Positions 46,640-58,440 of a stretch of DNA of 64,000 bases are shown here, in pieces (the stretch's first letter is position 1; each line of letters begins with the position of its first letter). The position numbers and the translations under genes are program-made. Below the pieces are notes generated by a model. It saw only the letters and a program-made list of their open reading frames with translations. It did not search any database and was not told the DNA's origin. Source of the stretch: Cristatella mucedo (Eukaryota; Bryozoa; Phylactolaemata; Cristatellidae); the NCBI GenBank assembly GCA_009760855.2, contig WPIO01000079.1, positions 635,001-699,000 of the forward strand. Direction: 5' to 3'.

Positions 46640-47103
46640 ATGCTGAGTTCCGCCAGGCAGGTTCCATCGTCTGGCCACCTTCTGCTGAGGGCGCCGATCA
46701 CGAAGGGCCTCGCCTCACTATTCTCACTATTCTATTCCTCACTGCGTCTCATACTTATCGACCTCTTCCCGGGCCGCCACTACCAGGGTGTCCTTGCTGC
46801 CGTCAACGGCACCGTTACATCGACTGCGACCGCGTCAGTACCGTTGTCGATGACCAGGTCCGGCTTGAGAGCCGGGTCCCGGGGGGGGAGTAGGGGGAAG
46901 GCGCGACCTGCCGAGAGGCAAGATCTCGCCGTGGCCGGAATAGTGCCGATTAGGAGACCCAGAACGAGGTTGTGGCGAGCCATTATTGCTTGCCGCATCG
47001 GCCGGCCGTAGCTTAAAACGGGGCAGACGGCCCCAATACCCTCGGTAGCCATTTGAGTTAGAGCCTGATCGAGGTCACAAAGCCGAACATCGACACCCAC
47101 CAT
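46640..47103 (-). pseudogene. RLE-type LINE endonuclease fragment (R2/NeSL-like)
   Basis: The minus frame 47103-46780 ends ALKPDLVIDNGTDAVAVDVTVPL. Pro81-Asp82 and Asp95 fit the PD...D core of the restriction-like endonuclease at the C-terminus of R2/NeSL-type LINEs. Past a stop, further minus-strand sequence gives ISMRRSEE, and ARPFVIGALSRRWPDDG near 46690, as expected for the end of such proteins. No reverse-transcriptase part remains. This lineage is distinct from LINE A and B. Confidence 0.55.
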
Positions 47104-47269
47104 AGCGGGTGGTTAGGTTTCTAATTCAAGGCCGATGGCGGACTTGATCTGTGTAAGAGGCAGTGAAACGGCAGCGCCAGGTAAACCAGCCTGATTGCGG
47201 TGGATTATTATTATTCGCGATCGCGAATACGACCGTTTATTGCCGAAGCCGTATTAAAAGCCGGCGCAC

Positions 47270-47528
47270 TGGGATAGGCGGTAGTGACCTATTCGAGACT
47301 GAGCATTCGCTTTGAAGCTGATTTAAGCTAGGTCACCTAGGTCACAGACAGCTGGTGTGCGTCATGGCCGCTGTTGAACGCCTGTAGTCGTCAGCCGCTG
47401 TCAAAATAGACTACTCTGCACTGTGGATACGTGATATGTCGAGGATTGAGTGATCTTTGTCGCTGCCGCGTTCCTGCTACTTCCGGCCAACCTGCGCGTA
47501 TCGGTGCAGCACCCATATATGGGCTACA
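47270..47528 (+). repeat. Dispersed repeat Y, copy 1, first part
   Basis: Shares with 49560-49780 the blocks gtcatggccgctgtt, acgcctgta/acgcttgta, gctgacgcgttcc-like sequence and cggtgcagcaccca. It continues at 48438 beyond a LINE A insertion. Confidence 0.6.
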
Positions 47529-48437
47529 AGTGTTATTCAGAAATTGGAAAGGCTGACTTTCAAAATTGGCTCTGCCAGCATATCTCCAGTTGCATCAGCT
47601 CGAAATCTAGGTGTCATATTCCAAAGCGACCTCTCGTTAGACGACCACATCAGCTCCACAGTCAAATCAGCCTATTTTCAGCTAAAATTAGGGCTTGTTT
47701 AGATAAGGATACCACGTCCAAGTTGGTCCATGCATTCGTGACATCTCGTCTCGACTTCTGCAACTCACTGCTTACTGGCCTACCAGCATGTGCGATCAGG
47801 CGATTGCAGCTGGTGCAAAACTCTGCAGCTAGGCTTGTCTGTCGTGAGCGTCGCAGTTGCCACAATACTCCACTTCTCGCCGACCTGCACTGGTTACCAG
47901 TCAAGCAACGGATTGACTTCAAGGTTTTGTCGCTCACTTTTAGGTCTCTTCATTCTATGGCTCCAGCCTATCTTTCAGATATACTACCCCATCAGGCAAA
48001 GCATCGTACCACTCGCTTTTCGGAATCCAACAGTCTAGAAATACCTCGTACAAACCTTAAATCCTTTGGAGACCGTGCATTTAGATCGTATGCTCCCACA
48101 GCCTGGAACTCCCTCCCGACCTGCATCAGAACATCCCCTGACCTGACCACATTTAAAAGAAACTTAAAAACATACCTGTTTAGGACAGCATTTAGTGGGT
48201 CCTTGTGATTCGTCCTCGATGTGCTTATGCGTGCTGACACTGTTCATGCTGCCACTAACCACATTTGCATGCTGACCCAGTGCATGTAACCCCTAACCAT
48301 GTTATTCATTTTGTTTGTTTTTCAAGCATGATTTTACTTACTATTCTATTGCGTATCACTTTGCAGCAAATGTAAAGCGCCTAGAAAGAGATTAAGTTCT
48401 CTGAGGGCGCTTTATCAAGTGCAATATTATTATTATC
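47529..48437 (+). mobile_element. LINE A 3' fragment, young
   Basis: Reverse-transcriptase thumb and C-terminal tail to the stop at 48208 ([40 protein letters not shown], ending LKTYLFRTAFSGSL), then the 3' region and an (ATT)n end. Almost identical to 7084-7608. It sits inside repeat Y, whose paralogue at 49.6-49.9 kb lacks it. Confidence 0.9.
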
Positions 48438-48560
48438 ACAAGGTTCAGGCGTCACCGCTATGAACACTGTATCTGCGGCCTAATTCGTGGGAGGCACACA
48501 GCGAGCACTCGTAACAGTGCAGGTCGGAGCGGTGCAGCTTCAGCGAGCCACTGCCCGCAG
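48438..48560 (+). repeat. Dispersed repeat Y, copy 1, second part
   Basis: Continues with aaggttcaggcgtcaccgc, matching aaggcccaggcgtcgccagt at about 49798. Confidence 0.5.
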
Positions 48561-48604
48561 TGAGTCACTTCGAATTGGGGTGAGCGGCATTTCTGTTTAA
48601 AAGA

Positions 48605-48760
48605 ACGGGTTTACAAAACTAAATAAATAAAATCTATTTGTATAGCGTCCCAAGAGAACTTTATCTCTATTCAGGTACTTCGCGTATGCCACACGGCTCG
48701 AGCTCACGACCTCGGCCAGACCTCGGTCGGGGCGAGCGCCTTAACCAGTGGGCGGACTCA
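48605..48760 (-). mobile_element. SINE S copy 4, best preserved
   Basis: Plus-strand order: aataaataaaatctatttgt, then atagcgtcccaagagaactt, then tatctctattcaggtacttc. The head carries ctcacgacctcggccagacc, and gcgccttaaccagtggg marks the tRNA-like 5' end on the minus strand. Full head and tail make this the reference copy for the family in this window. Confidence 0.75.
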
Positions 48761-49559
48761 GCGTGGCGTTTTACAAAAGACTTCACGCGGCCTGCTTTCT
48801 GCTTACGCGTTCGAACTCTGCAAATTGGCAGACGGCACAGAGAGCCTTTCCCTGTCGCTCGCCTGCCCTCACTGAAAAGCTCCGTCTGAAGACGACTGTT
48901 CAGAAGGATGCTGCGGCTGTTCTTAGGTGGAACTTCGTTAGCCTGTCGGGCGCTGCGTCGGTAGTCACTGGAGCGCTTTATCGGACCTTGCGAATGGGGA
49001 TGGGTGGGGGCATCACTCTCTTTTAAAACGGCGCATAAAAATGCCTTGCGGACAGCGCTCCATCTTACACTGATTTTGAGATTCTTCAAAAAATCCGATA
49101 CGTTGACTTTCATGAGGGGCTGAATAGCCCGTCGGATTGATGCTGTCGTCGGCATCGGATGCAGTCATCGGCATCGGAGTGCTGTCGTCAGAGAGGATTG
49201 CCATTTCATCACTAGAAATACCCAAAGACTTTATGCGTCGGAAAGAATAATGAAGCCATCGGACGGTACGCCTCTAACCTGTGACCTGCGACCCTTAGCT
49301 TCGCGGTCCGTCTCCAAAGAAGATAAATTAGGACCGGAAGGATTCTGGGAAGGCATTTTATTACGCTGCTCGTCATCAGAGCTCCAGTTTCAGGTCGATC
49401 TCGTCGGCGTGTCCCGGATGTTGAGAATAGCTAGTGTAACGACTGCGCCAGCCACACCCATCGGATTTTGGCTCATTATGACTATTCACGACTGCTGGAT
49501 CATTTATAGCTGAGGCCGCATTACAGCGGGCGCCACATGATAGGCAGGCAGTTGTGATT
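48761..49559. other. No recognisable gene
   Basis: Frames at 48667-49155 (-), 48748-49026 (+) and 49250-49513 (+) have no motif I recognise. Confidence 0.4.
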
Positions 49560-49870
49560 ACGCATTTGGCCTTGGCCTTTCGGTTGCAGGATGGCGAGTC
49601 GTTGCTGTACGTCATGGCCGCTGTTAAACGCTTGTAACCGTATCCGTTGCTGAAAAAATGACTGTCGGCATTGCGGCTACGGACTGCATACGTTAAAGTG
49701 CGAGCACTCTTCGTAGCTGACGCGTTCCAGCTCCTGCCTGCCAGCATACGTGTGCGAGTGCGTCGGTGCAGCACCCACAAGTAGCTAGCCTTGCTGCAAG
49801 GCCCAGGCGTCGCCAGTATTTATCGCCTGTCGGCAGAGACTAGTGCCGTTACGAGTACAGTTTTTGAGGC
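49560..49870 (+). repeat. Dispersed repeat Y, copy 2 (empty site for the LINE)
   Basis: Same order of blocks as 47270-47528 plus 48438-48560 without the LINE A insertion. It bridges cggtgcagcacccacaag directly to gctgcaaggcccaggcgtcg. Confidence 0.6.
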
Positions 49871-50325
49871 CTAGTTCTGACCGGATGTGCAGGCGTATCC
49901 CGCGCTTATAAAGCTAGTGAGTTGAACTTGTAAATCGGCTCTCAGTAGGCTGCTGAGCGACGATCGACCACGCACACGAATCGCTAGCGAATCACAGCAC
50001 GGGTGTGTTGGCATTCAGCTGAGCCATTGCTAATTTTCTTCCCATTCGGCCGCATCGAGCCCGATGAGTTACCAATTGATCGAGCCTTCAGACGCGCTCG
50101 TACCAAGTCCGTCAGCCCCTCCTAGTGGCCACCGAGAGAGAGTTTCTCTCTGGGTACGTACTGTAACTCCGCATTCGTAAATAAAGGCACAGACGATACC
50201 CTTCTGTGTAGTAACCGAGTAAATTTGCCTATGTAATTCTGTGTGCTTTCAGTGCTTACCAGAGGTCCTACTAATCGGCTACCGCAATTTCTGCCAATGA
50301 GAATTGAGATGGCATGGTTAATGCA
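49871..50325. other. No recognisable gene
   Basis: Intermediate GC, no frame or repeat recognised. Confidence 0.4.
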
Positions 50326-50475
50326 ACGTATCTCCGTCTGGAATTAACTCAGCAAAGCCACAAAGACTAATTGGGTAAACAGCAGGTGACTTGTATATAG
50401 CGCATTCGAAGCATAAGCGGCTTTAGGTGCTCATTCGGTAGCCAACCTACTTAATCTCGAGCCTTAACGTTCCTT
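50326..50475 (-). mobile_element. LINE B 3' end fragment
   Basis: Minus-strand LINE B 3' region: tatctccgtctg end, agccacaaagact block, tatatagcgcattcgaag and gtgctcattcggtagccaac. Compare 40765-40880 and the reverse of 28380-28512. Confidence 0.65.
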
Positions 50476-50554
50476 CCTGAATCACACTCTTTCTTCCGTT
50501 TAACTGATATGGCAGCACAGTTCATTTATGATTACTTTACAAATGGTAAGTGTA

Positions 50555-50725
50555 ATACAAATAAATATAATACATTTGTATAGAACCCTAAGAGCACTTA
50601 TCTCTATTTAGGCGCTTCACAATTGCCACGGGGCTGAAGCCCACGATCTCGGTCATCGAAAACAGTCACCTTGATCTCGATTATTAAAGGCAAGCACCAC
50701 AACCACTGAGCTAACAAGAATAGCA
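50555..50725 (-). mobile_element. SINE S copy 5
   Basis: Tail block atttgtatagaaccctaaga, tatctctatttaggcgcttc, head with ctgaagcccacgatctcggt and a caaccactgagc end. About 30 bases with a second tcg-rich block are inserted in the head. Confidence 0.65.
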
Positions 50726-51217
50726 ATAATAATAACTTTTTCTAGCAGTCTAAGATTCCCTTTATAAAAGTTTTAGTGCAGTTGGATGGCAGCCTTCAAA
50801 TCTTCGACTCGTCACCACATGGTTTAGCCAAGGGGTTAACTTGCTCACCTTTGATGACTATGGTCAAGGTGCTCGCCTTGACCACTAAGGACTTGGGTGC
50901 GAGCGGTGTGTCATATGCGAAGTGATCCAGTTTTTTCGTAGCACTATTCAATTACAATTCTCATGATAATTATACTGTATTGTTATTAGGAATTAGCCCA
51001 TTGTGACGCTTTCGTATCAATGCCTAAGAGGTGGCTGCAACGACGCATCTAGGCATTGAAGTATGTGATTTACGAGTAGCTTGAATGGTAAAATAAGCAA
51101 GCCAGCTATCGAAACTTCGTCACGAAGGAGATTGTATAAATATGTCACTCGCTACCGATGAAGCATCCTTCCCACGAAGACAGGCTGCAAATGGGCGTAA
51201 ATATAAACGGCCGTTCG
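50726..51217. other. No recognisable gene
   Basis: A tRNA-like-looking stretch (tggtttagccaaggggttaa, about 50820) may be another SINE head, too diverged to assign. Confidence 0.35.
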
Positions 51218-51297
51218 TCGTAATGATAATAAGAATAATAATGCCCTTGATAAAGCGCCCTCGGTGAACTCAATCTCTTTCTAGGCGCTTTGCATTC
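51218..51297 (-). mobile_element. LINE A 3' end, very short
   Basis: AAT-rich tract followed by cccttgataaagcgccctcg and ctttctaggcgctttgcatt, then unrelated sequence. Extreme 5' truncation. Confidence 0.75.
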
Positions 51298-51479
51298 TGT
51301 GGAGCCCTCAATCTATGGAGCCCTCATCAATGAACCCCTCAAAGTGTTGCATACGGTCTGTTCTTGGGCTCCTAACTCTTCCCGACATGTACTCTCCATC
51401 ATAAAGAAAGATTAATCATAAATCTATATATATACTCTCCATCTGACGCTGACGTTCTTCCAAACAAAATCTCGGCTTC

Positions 51480-52085
51480 TATTTGTAAGCAGATGAGATG
51501 ATACGCGGCTAAGCTGATCCCTCAACCGTTCTAAGCTTCTTAATCCTCATTCGATTACCTAACTGCATGCATCGATGATATTCGTAATCAAACTCCCATA
51601 CACTGCTAACTTCCCGTAAAGATTATCTGTACTCTCGTTATTCGGCACTCCCGTCCTATACCAACAATCGTCTGCAACTGATGCAAAGTTGCTCGTCTGT
51701 TCCGTTGTCAGAGGAACAGCTGCCCCAGCACCCTACGTTATGTTGAGCTTCACTGGCTCCTTAGCTAGCAACGAATCAATTTCAAGATCCTCAAGTGTGT
51801 CGTAGAGTTAGCTTCACTCATTCGCATCAGTGTGTCAATGTGACCTCTTCGCCCGTCCGTTGGGCGGTCGCACAAGCCGCACAAGCTTAGAATCTAGTCA
51901 TCTCTTGCCATCCTTCACAAGGAACAGATTTCTTTTAATGATCCGGCCCTCGGGTGATTTTCGCCAAAAGTCCGAGAAACCCGCTTCCTGCTACAGTCAC
52001 CTTGTGCAACGACCTTGGATCTGTAAAGTCTGCGCTCACGGTGCTACTGTTCCTGCCAGCTTTTCCATCGTTCTGTCAAACTAAC
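51480..52085 (+). mobile_element. Very old LINE-like reverse-transcriptase tail (tentative)
   Basis: Across frames there are faint traces of the tail pattern of LINE A/B: tgcaactgatgcaaag (LQL-type block, about 51670), an LVCSVVRGTAAPAP-like stretch near 51695, gagcttcactggctcctt (LHWL-type block), and aatttcaagatcctcaagtg (INFKILKC). Too degraded to classify. Confidence 0.35.
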
Positions 52086-52479
52086 ATTTTTGGGTCCAGT
52101 TTGATCCGCTTGCCTACGCATGCATTACTCAGTTCATGATGCTAGCTAAAAGTTTAACTGAACTGTGCCTGTGAGTGTCTTCACTTTTGCTTGAGTCTGC
52201 ACGTCTAAGCACACTCCTCGCTAGCTTTGCACGATTGATACCATGCATGTCTCTATCCCTAAGGTACCGATGCTCTGGCAGTGAGTATTGAAACATGTCG
52301 ATAGAGATCAAGTTCTCTAGTGACCCTATTCAAACGACTTTTTATTCTAATTATTATAATTATTGGATGTTGATTCAAACGTGAAATTCAGCCTATTTTC
52401 TTGACAGTAAACGTAATAGGGGAGCTTGAGACATGGTAGATCAGTGGATGCTGTATTATGTGGATAAAGCAATCACAGC

Positions 52480-53280
52480 GTGATTGAAGCACCACGTGTC
52501 GTGTGGGGGTCAGGTCTCACCCACGAGATCGGTCACCTGTGGAGTCTCTCAAGGTTCGCTTTCGGTCCGTTGCTGTTTTCGATTTTTACTCAACCTCTGG
52601 AAAAAGTTACTAAGGCCCATGGAATATAATATCGTTTTTAGGCTGACGATACTCAGCTGTATTCGTCTTTCAAACCATAGAAATCTGCTGCAGCAACTAA
52701 TAAACTTGATGCTTGACTTGCCGACATTCTATCCTGGATGTCAGGGGATTTCTTAAAACTAAATGACGATAAAACTGTGACTGCTTATAGGACACCCTGA
52801 GCTGGTTGCTGGATTAGAAGGCTTTGCTGTTGTATTAGGTGCTGCTGTTGTGCGACCATCACCACGAGCTCGAAATTTAGGTTTTTTTTATAGCTGCCTA
52901 GACTTATAAAGCTTCATTCAGATCACTGCTTCTACAGGTTGCCATTACACCAGATCCCTACCTAAGATCATGAGCTGTCTTCCATGATGGCTTGCAAAAA
53001 AATTTAACTAGCTCCTCAGTTTGGTCTCGTCTTGATTATAGTAATTCTCTTTTTGTTTGGCTACCAAAGAAAGCAACTTGACCGCTGCAAATCGCTCTGA
53101 ATGTTGCTGCAAGGCTCATTTTTAAGTCTCAGGTTTGACCACGTGTTTCATTCGCTAAATAAGCTAGGACGGCTGCTGGTTGATCTACGCATACAGACCA
53201 AAGTTCTTACGCTGACTGACAGGGCCCGCCATGGCTTGGCTCCTCCGTACCAAGCTAAACTGTTGCACCGCTAGAGTTGC
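52480..53280 (+). mobile_element. LINE B copy, decayed, plus strand
   Basis: Traces in order: ggagtctctcaaggttcgct (GVSQGS block, about 52540), a ctgacgatactcagctgtat ADDTQLY block (about 52642), ttaaaactaaatgacgataa (LKLNDDK, about 52755), a ctaccaaagaaagcaact (LPKKAT, about 53061) block, and gtgttgctgcaaggctc (NVAARL, about 53100). The LPKKA block links it to LINE B at 27873. No 3' end. Confidence 0.6.
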
Positions 53281-53639
53281 CTTCAAGTCAATTTTGACGC
53301 ATCAGTCTTCGTCTAGGGGCACCTGCTGCGAGATCCGCGATACGCTGGTAAGTTTGTAACTGGGTTCCAGGGGTCAGAGGCTAGTTCCCGCCAAACCCCG
53401 CCACGCTGCCGCTCGCCATGCCGCCGAGCAAGGGTAAGACGAGCGGCCGTCAGGTTAAACCTCTTTGTAATAACGCATGCGCCAACAACAACAGAGCAAC
53501 TAAACAAGTCCACATGGAGGGTCCTATACACAGTACACTACGGGGCGCAAGACGACTCAGCAAGCGCGAAGAAACGTGTTAGTTGGGGTCAGTCGGCTTC
53601 CGCAGTCCTGTCGTTGTACCGACTCCGAGTCCAACAGTA
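53281..53639. other. No recognisable gene
   Basis: GC-rich, short chance frames only. Confidence 0.4.
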
Positions 53640-54085
53640 CGAGCGTACGCCGTCCAAAACCCGGCTGGCTGAGTAACTGCTGGCTAGTCCGAGTCGACAA
53701 CTACCACAGTCGTAAGCTCCCGCGGAAAGACGCCAACACACGGGGGGGGGGTCACGAATACGCTACACCGGGAACGCGGTATAAAAAAGTCAACAACGAG
53801 CGAGCTATCCAGCTCCACTCGGGCCTTGGGTACTCGTTCCCTTGCGTGCGTGGCAGCATCACCGGAGCACGCCTGCACGAATCCAGGTGCATAACTCGGC
53901 GAGACCGGGAGCCTCCAACACCACGACTTACTTGGCCAACTTCCCGTACCCAAGAGCCCCGGTGACCTCACGTCACCGCATACATCCGGCCGTGCCGTAG
54001 GTCCGACCCCGGCCTAGCCGGTGACCCTAACCCTCACTATAGCCGTCCGGTCCCAGCCAACCGAACCCAGCCTGGGTACAAGTTG
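53640..54085 (+). repeat. Dispersed repeat X, copy 2, with TATA-like box
   Basis: Reverse complement of 32620-33065. In this direction a tataaaaaa box lies at about 53780-53788, after a GC-rich stretch. That would fit a promoter inside an LTR or other terminal repeat. The TATA box is changed in copy 1. Confidence 0.65.
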
Positions 54086-57000
54086 ATAGAGCATACGGAA
54101 TCGCTGTTTGTGTGTTAGCAAGTGCAGGAACATGAACGAAGCGTCGGCAACAGCTGCCCGCAGAGCTTACACTCGTGCACCTCGATTCTGCTCTTACTGG
54201 GAGCTGCGTTAGACATGGCTGCTGCAACGAGAAATCTTTGACCCATCCGGCTTGCAGTATTGGCATAAGGGGTGTCTTATCCGACGGTATTCGGTCAGGG
54301 CCCTACTACAAAATGTATTGTGACTATGTCGGCCGGCGCAGCACCAGACCACGACGGCATGGCTGGTGGAGGTCGAACGTTGGCAGCGCCGATGAACACT
54401 CGAACAGTGCGTTCTCTTCTGCCTCTCCGTTTTGAATGTCTTGGGTGTAATATTGACGAGTTTTGCCGGCGGCCAGCGGAGGAGCTATTAGCTGTCTGCC
54501 AATCCTCGGTGGTAAAGGTTGAGGAAAGTCATTGCAGTTGCTTCGCTGTTCCTCAATTAAACATTCAATTCCTGAAGACGAATGCGTCAAAATCGATGCA
54601 AAGGCAACTCTAGAGGTGAGTGCTGTTACCAGGTACAGCATCCCACAGCTGGCACATTATAGGCATGCCAACGATGAGGCAGCCGCTGACACCGCCGGTC
54701 GCCGAGTTGCTTCGACTCGCTCTGGCCATTGCAAACAACCTCCGAGGCAGTGGTACTGAAGGTTGAGATGGTCAGCAAGTATATCAGAGGGTTTGTTCAG
54801 AATTCCGATTCTCTTCATAGGTTTCCACGTATTTGACACGTGCTTCTTTGACTCGTGTTGCTTCGTGTCTGACGTATAGGCACGTTCACCGCGAATGCTG
54901 CCTTTGGCTCGTTTGTCGACAGCTTGCACTTGCCCGTGCCGTTGGCAGGCAACTCCCTGCGGGCTCACTTGCATCTGCTCGGCCCTGGTAACCTGGTAAC
55001 CTGTTCCTCTTCCACGACCGATGATCCGATGGCTTTATCAGTCGTAAACTGCCAGCTCCAGCTTGCTGTCAAACTTCACAATGTGCTGCCGTCAGACATC
55101 GCAGCAACGCCGACATCCTGCTTCAAGGGCGAACGCGGGCTCTGGATCTTCGCCTTGGCCTTGGCAGGCTCGGGTATAGCGCTGGCAGAGGATGCAGTCA
55201 GGGCCACTTTCTCCAGCTGTCATTGGCATCTTTTGCATCCAGCTGCCTGAGGCTGCTCTGTGTAGTGGCCTGTCTGCCTGATCGAATTAATGGGCTGGGG
55301 TAGAGGGAAAGTTGGTGCATTGAAAGTCGCGGCCAAGTCGTCTTGGTAGAGTTGTATTCTCTGTCGAAGGAATGCTGCTCGTATCTGCAGCCTTCCCCCT
55401 CTCTGTTGGCACTGGTTGGCACATCCCTGACTTGGCCTGGTGAAGTCTCGGATGAGCCAAAGAGGCAAGTGCACCTTGACGACAACTTGCGGCTTTTATT
55501 AATGTTGCGGGCAATCCACTGTATTGTTTTATGCCACGTCTACCTCTACATCGTTTGCTCGTATTGCAGCCTTACAAAATGGCATTCTGCTTAAGGCGAG
55601 GATCTTGCATCTTTTTACTACTTCGAGATGCGGTTTTCGGAGACTTTGCAGGCAGTTCACATCCACCTAGAACATTAAGCTCCAGTCCTGTATCCTCAAT
55701 TATACGTTCGAAAAAACAGTGAAGCAGGCATGAAGAAACTGGCAGCATCCGGTCACTCATTTTCTGACCATTATCTTCCTGGCCGTGCTGACTCACTCAG
55801 CTGGCCATTTTAAATGAGTTCTTAACCAGTCAGAGTCAGAGGCCAGGGGAGATCATTCTCTTGATCCTATTCGGTATGTCTGATCATTCGGTATGCCATC
55901 TCGGTACCAGCTCCTCATTCCAGTACTACCCGGCGTGCCTGCATTCGTGGGGTAGCATGCATCCATCTGCCTGCGATACAACCAACGTTCACATTAGCTG
56001 CCTCGTTAGTTTTGTGCTCGAACTTTGGCTTTTGGATTCTCTGTCAATTTAAAAAAAGGGCTCGAGCTGTTCAGCAAGCCGTAGCAGGCATGGCATGGCG
56101 TCGGTCGATACCGTTTTTCCGGAATATGGTCAAAGCTTCGTGCCGCAATCAAAAAGTAACTCGCGCATTGGCATCAGTGGCTGCTTGCTTACATCGCGAG
56201 AGAACGGTCTTTCGAGAGGAAAATTTTGAGAATACGCCTACATATTCAGCCTTTGTTCTTGATCCTGTAATGACTAAAGTCGTGGTGGACTGTTACTTGT
56301 TTTCAAAGGTCAGTGGTCTTCACCAGCTTGACCCGCTCGTTTCGCTACGCTAACACAAGACCCGAGCAGGAGAACAGCAGTCCAAGTTCTCCAGCGTTAG
56401 TGAATACTGACGCTACACCAGCTGAGCCGGCTGAGTGCCCTCTCTCGTACTGCAGTAGCCGCCATCCTCAGGCAGAGCAAACGCCTAGCTACAGCTTGGG
56501 CATCACGAGCTGCTGCTGTAGAATTAGTTATCATTAAAAGAATTTATCAACTTCGATAATCGCACCTTCCTTTTTATGACAGTAGCCTTAAGCTCTAAAA
56601 TATTGACTCTTTTCTCGAGTGTTCATTTTTAAGAGAGAAGCCAAAGCACTACTCTAATCTAATCTTTTGTAAATCAAGTACTTGTACACCCATAGTCCAG
56701 AAAAGGCATACACACAGCTGCAGACCTCAGTGTGGATCTAACGAACCACCTCTCCATGGCACTTGAATCTGCCCGCTGCTCTCTGCGGTTTGACTGTATA
56801 CCGGTTTGATTGTATGCGGTTTGATTGTATGCCGGTGCCGCTCCTTTCGTGGACGGCTGTTGGTAGCCTCGCCGAGAGGGGGCTTAGCACAGCTGTGGTC
56901 CGTGCCTCTGATGAGGCGTTGACACAGGCCGATTACCCGCTGATGAACAGATGGTGGATTCTCCATCGGGGTCGAACAGGGGACAGGGGCAGTAGGAATC

Positions 57001-57560
57001 AAGAAGAGTGGAGTTTTAGAAGAGGGCGAAGGGAATCGTGCGTCCTTCGGCTCCGTCGGCGTCATACAAGAAACTGTTGGCGTCGGTCATCAGCTCACTG
57101 CTCTCCGAACCAAACACCACTCTCGCAAGTTTTCTTTTGTGCTACCGGTATTGAGTTTTTAATCTTCTGATCCATCCAAAACTAAACAAAGCTGGTCAGA
57201 AATAGCCAGAAACCGAACAAGCATCGCTGTGTGATTGCTGGGTACCTGATATGTAGGAGTTGCATAGCACGACGGGTCATTCCAGTCAGCAAACCAGCAG
57301 ATTCTGCCGACTGCCTGTCGTAGCAGAGTGATGAGGCTGGCTCAGTCTGTTCCATAACTTGAGACAACAGACCACTGGTCTGTTATCTGACGAGGCAGAG
57401 AGGTATGTGAAGGAACATGACTCTTGCAGCCTGCGAGCACTGGGCAGAGACTTCGAGAGGGCTCTCTCAGACTGCCTACGAAGCCGCAAGCTCACGACCG
57501 GTTGAAGGACAGACGATGACTTGGCAGTTAGACCAAAATCCATGCATTGGTGGCATTTGT
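54086..57560. other. Long region without a recognisable gene
   Basis: Near-balanced composition and no clear repeats. The longest frames (54272-54613, 54924-55250, 56012-56353 and 56763-57170 on plus; 54657-54974 and 55198-55485 on minus) carry no domain, signal or motif I recognise. Exons of a spliced host gene cannot be excluded. 57286-57543 (minus) has a faint LINE-tail flavour (CLKLWNRLSQP). Confidence 0.35.
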
Positions 57561-57564
57561 GGGG

Positions 57565-58440
57565 ACATCATCCCAACGAGCTTTTCCCCGATTCCTGGCT
57601 GCACCTCATTGTCCACAATTTAGAAGATCACTAGGGATCTAGTCCTGAAGTTCTTATCCTAATCATAGAAGACAACAAGTCCTCTGTAACCTATTCCCAT
57701 TGTCCCGTTCCTGGGTTGCATTGACCTGCTACTGCCATGCATAACTAACATCATTAATATGTCATTAGCCTCAGGTCATATCCCAGGACCTTTCAAAAAA
57801 GCTCTAGTCGGGCCACTTCTTAAGGAAGCGACACTGGACCAAGAGAACTTTAGCAACTACCACACAGTCTCCCTTCTACCATTCATATCAAAGACACTGG
57901 AACGGTTCTTGGCGGACAAGCTCAACTGAAATATCAAAACTTCAAACCTTGCTAGTAACTTCCAGTCTGGCTTTACAGCTAATCACTCCGCAGAGTCAGC
58001 ATTGCTTAGGGTATGCAACGACCTACTAAGGAATGCAGACATAAGTTGAGTGTCTCTGCTTGCTTTCCTCGATCTTTCGGCAGCTGTTGATACTATCGAT
58101 CACAAAGTTCTTCTAGAGCGCTTCTCATCTCGCCTGGTCATAACTGGCACTGCTCTGCAATGGTTCAGGTCCTATCTCATTGGAAGACTTCAGAGTATTG
58201 ACGTGAATGGACAAAGACCATCCGAGATACCTCTGAAATATAAGGTACGTCGGGGCTCCGTGTTAGGTCCGGTTCTTTTCACGGTTTATACTCTCCCTCT
58301 TGCTGGTGTGATTGCCAAGCACAATCTAGGCTTTCACTTCTATGCGGATGACACTCACTTGTACCTTTCCTTTGATCCCTCTCAGCCTTCGAGCACCTCG
58401 AATTCTCTCAACTCACTCGCTGCATGTATTTATGACATAC
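57565..58440 (+). mobile_element. Array unit 1 (LINE A linker and reverse-transcriptase start)
   Basis: Begins in the linker. The frame 58050-58466 has FLDLSAAVDTIDHKVLLERF, a mutated KVRRGSVLGP block (Val-Pro-Gln to Val-Arg-Arg) and FYADDTHLYLSF with YADD intact, ending at the common breakpoint. Confidence 0.8.

Noticed and set aside
47450-48208. 252-codon frame as a whole gene
   Set aside because: Its first 25 codons or so are pre-insertion sequence of repeat Y. The rest is the LINE A reverse-transcriptase tail.
54086-57560. Candidate host gene from several 80-135-codon frames
   Set aside because: The frames lie on both strands, overlap and lack domains. No splice pattern joins them convincingly by eye.
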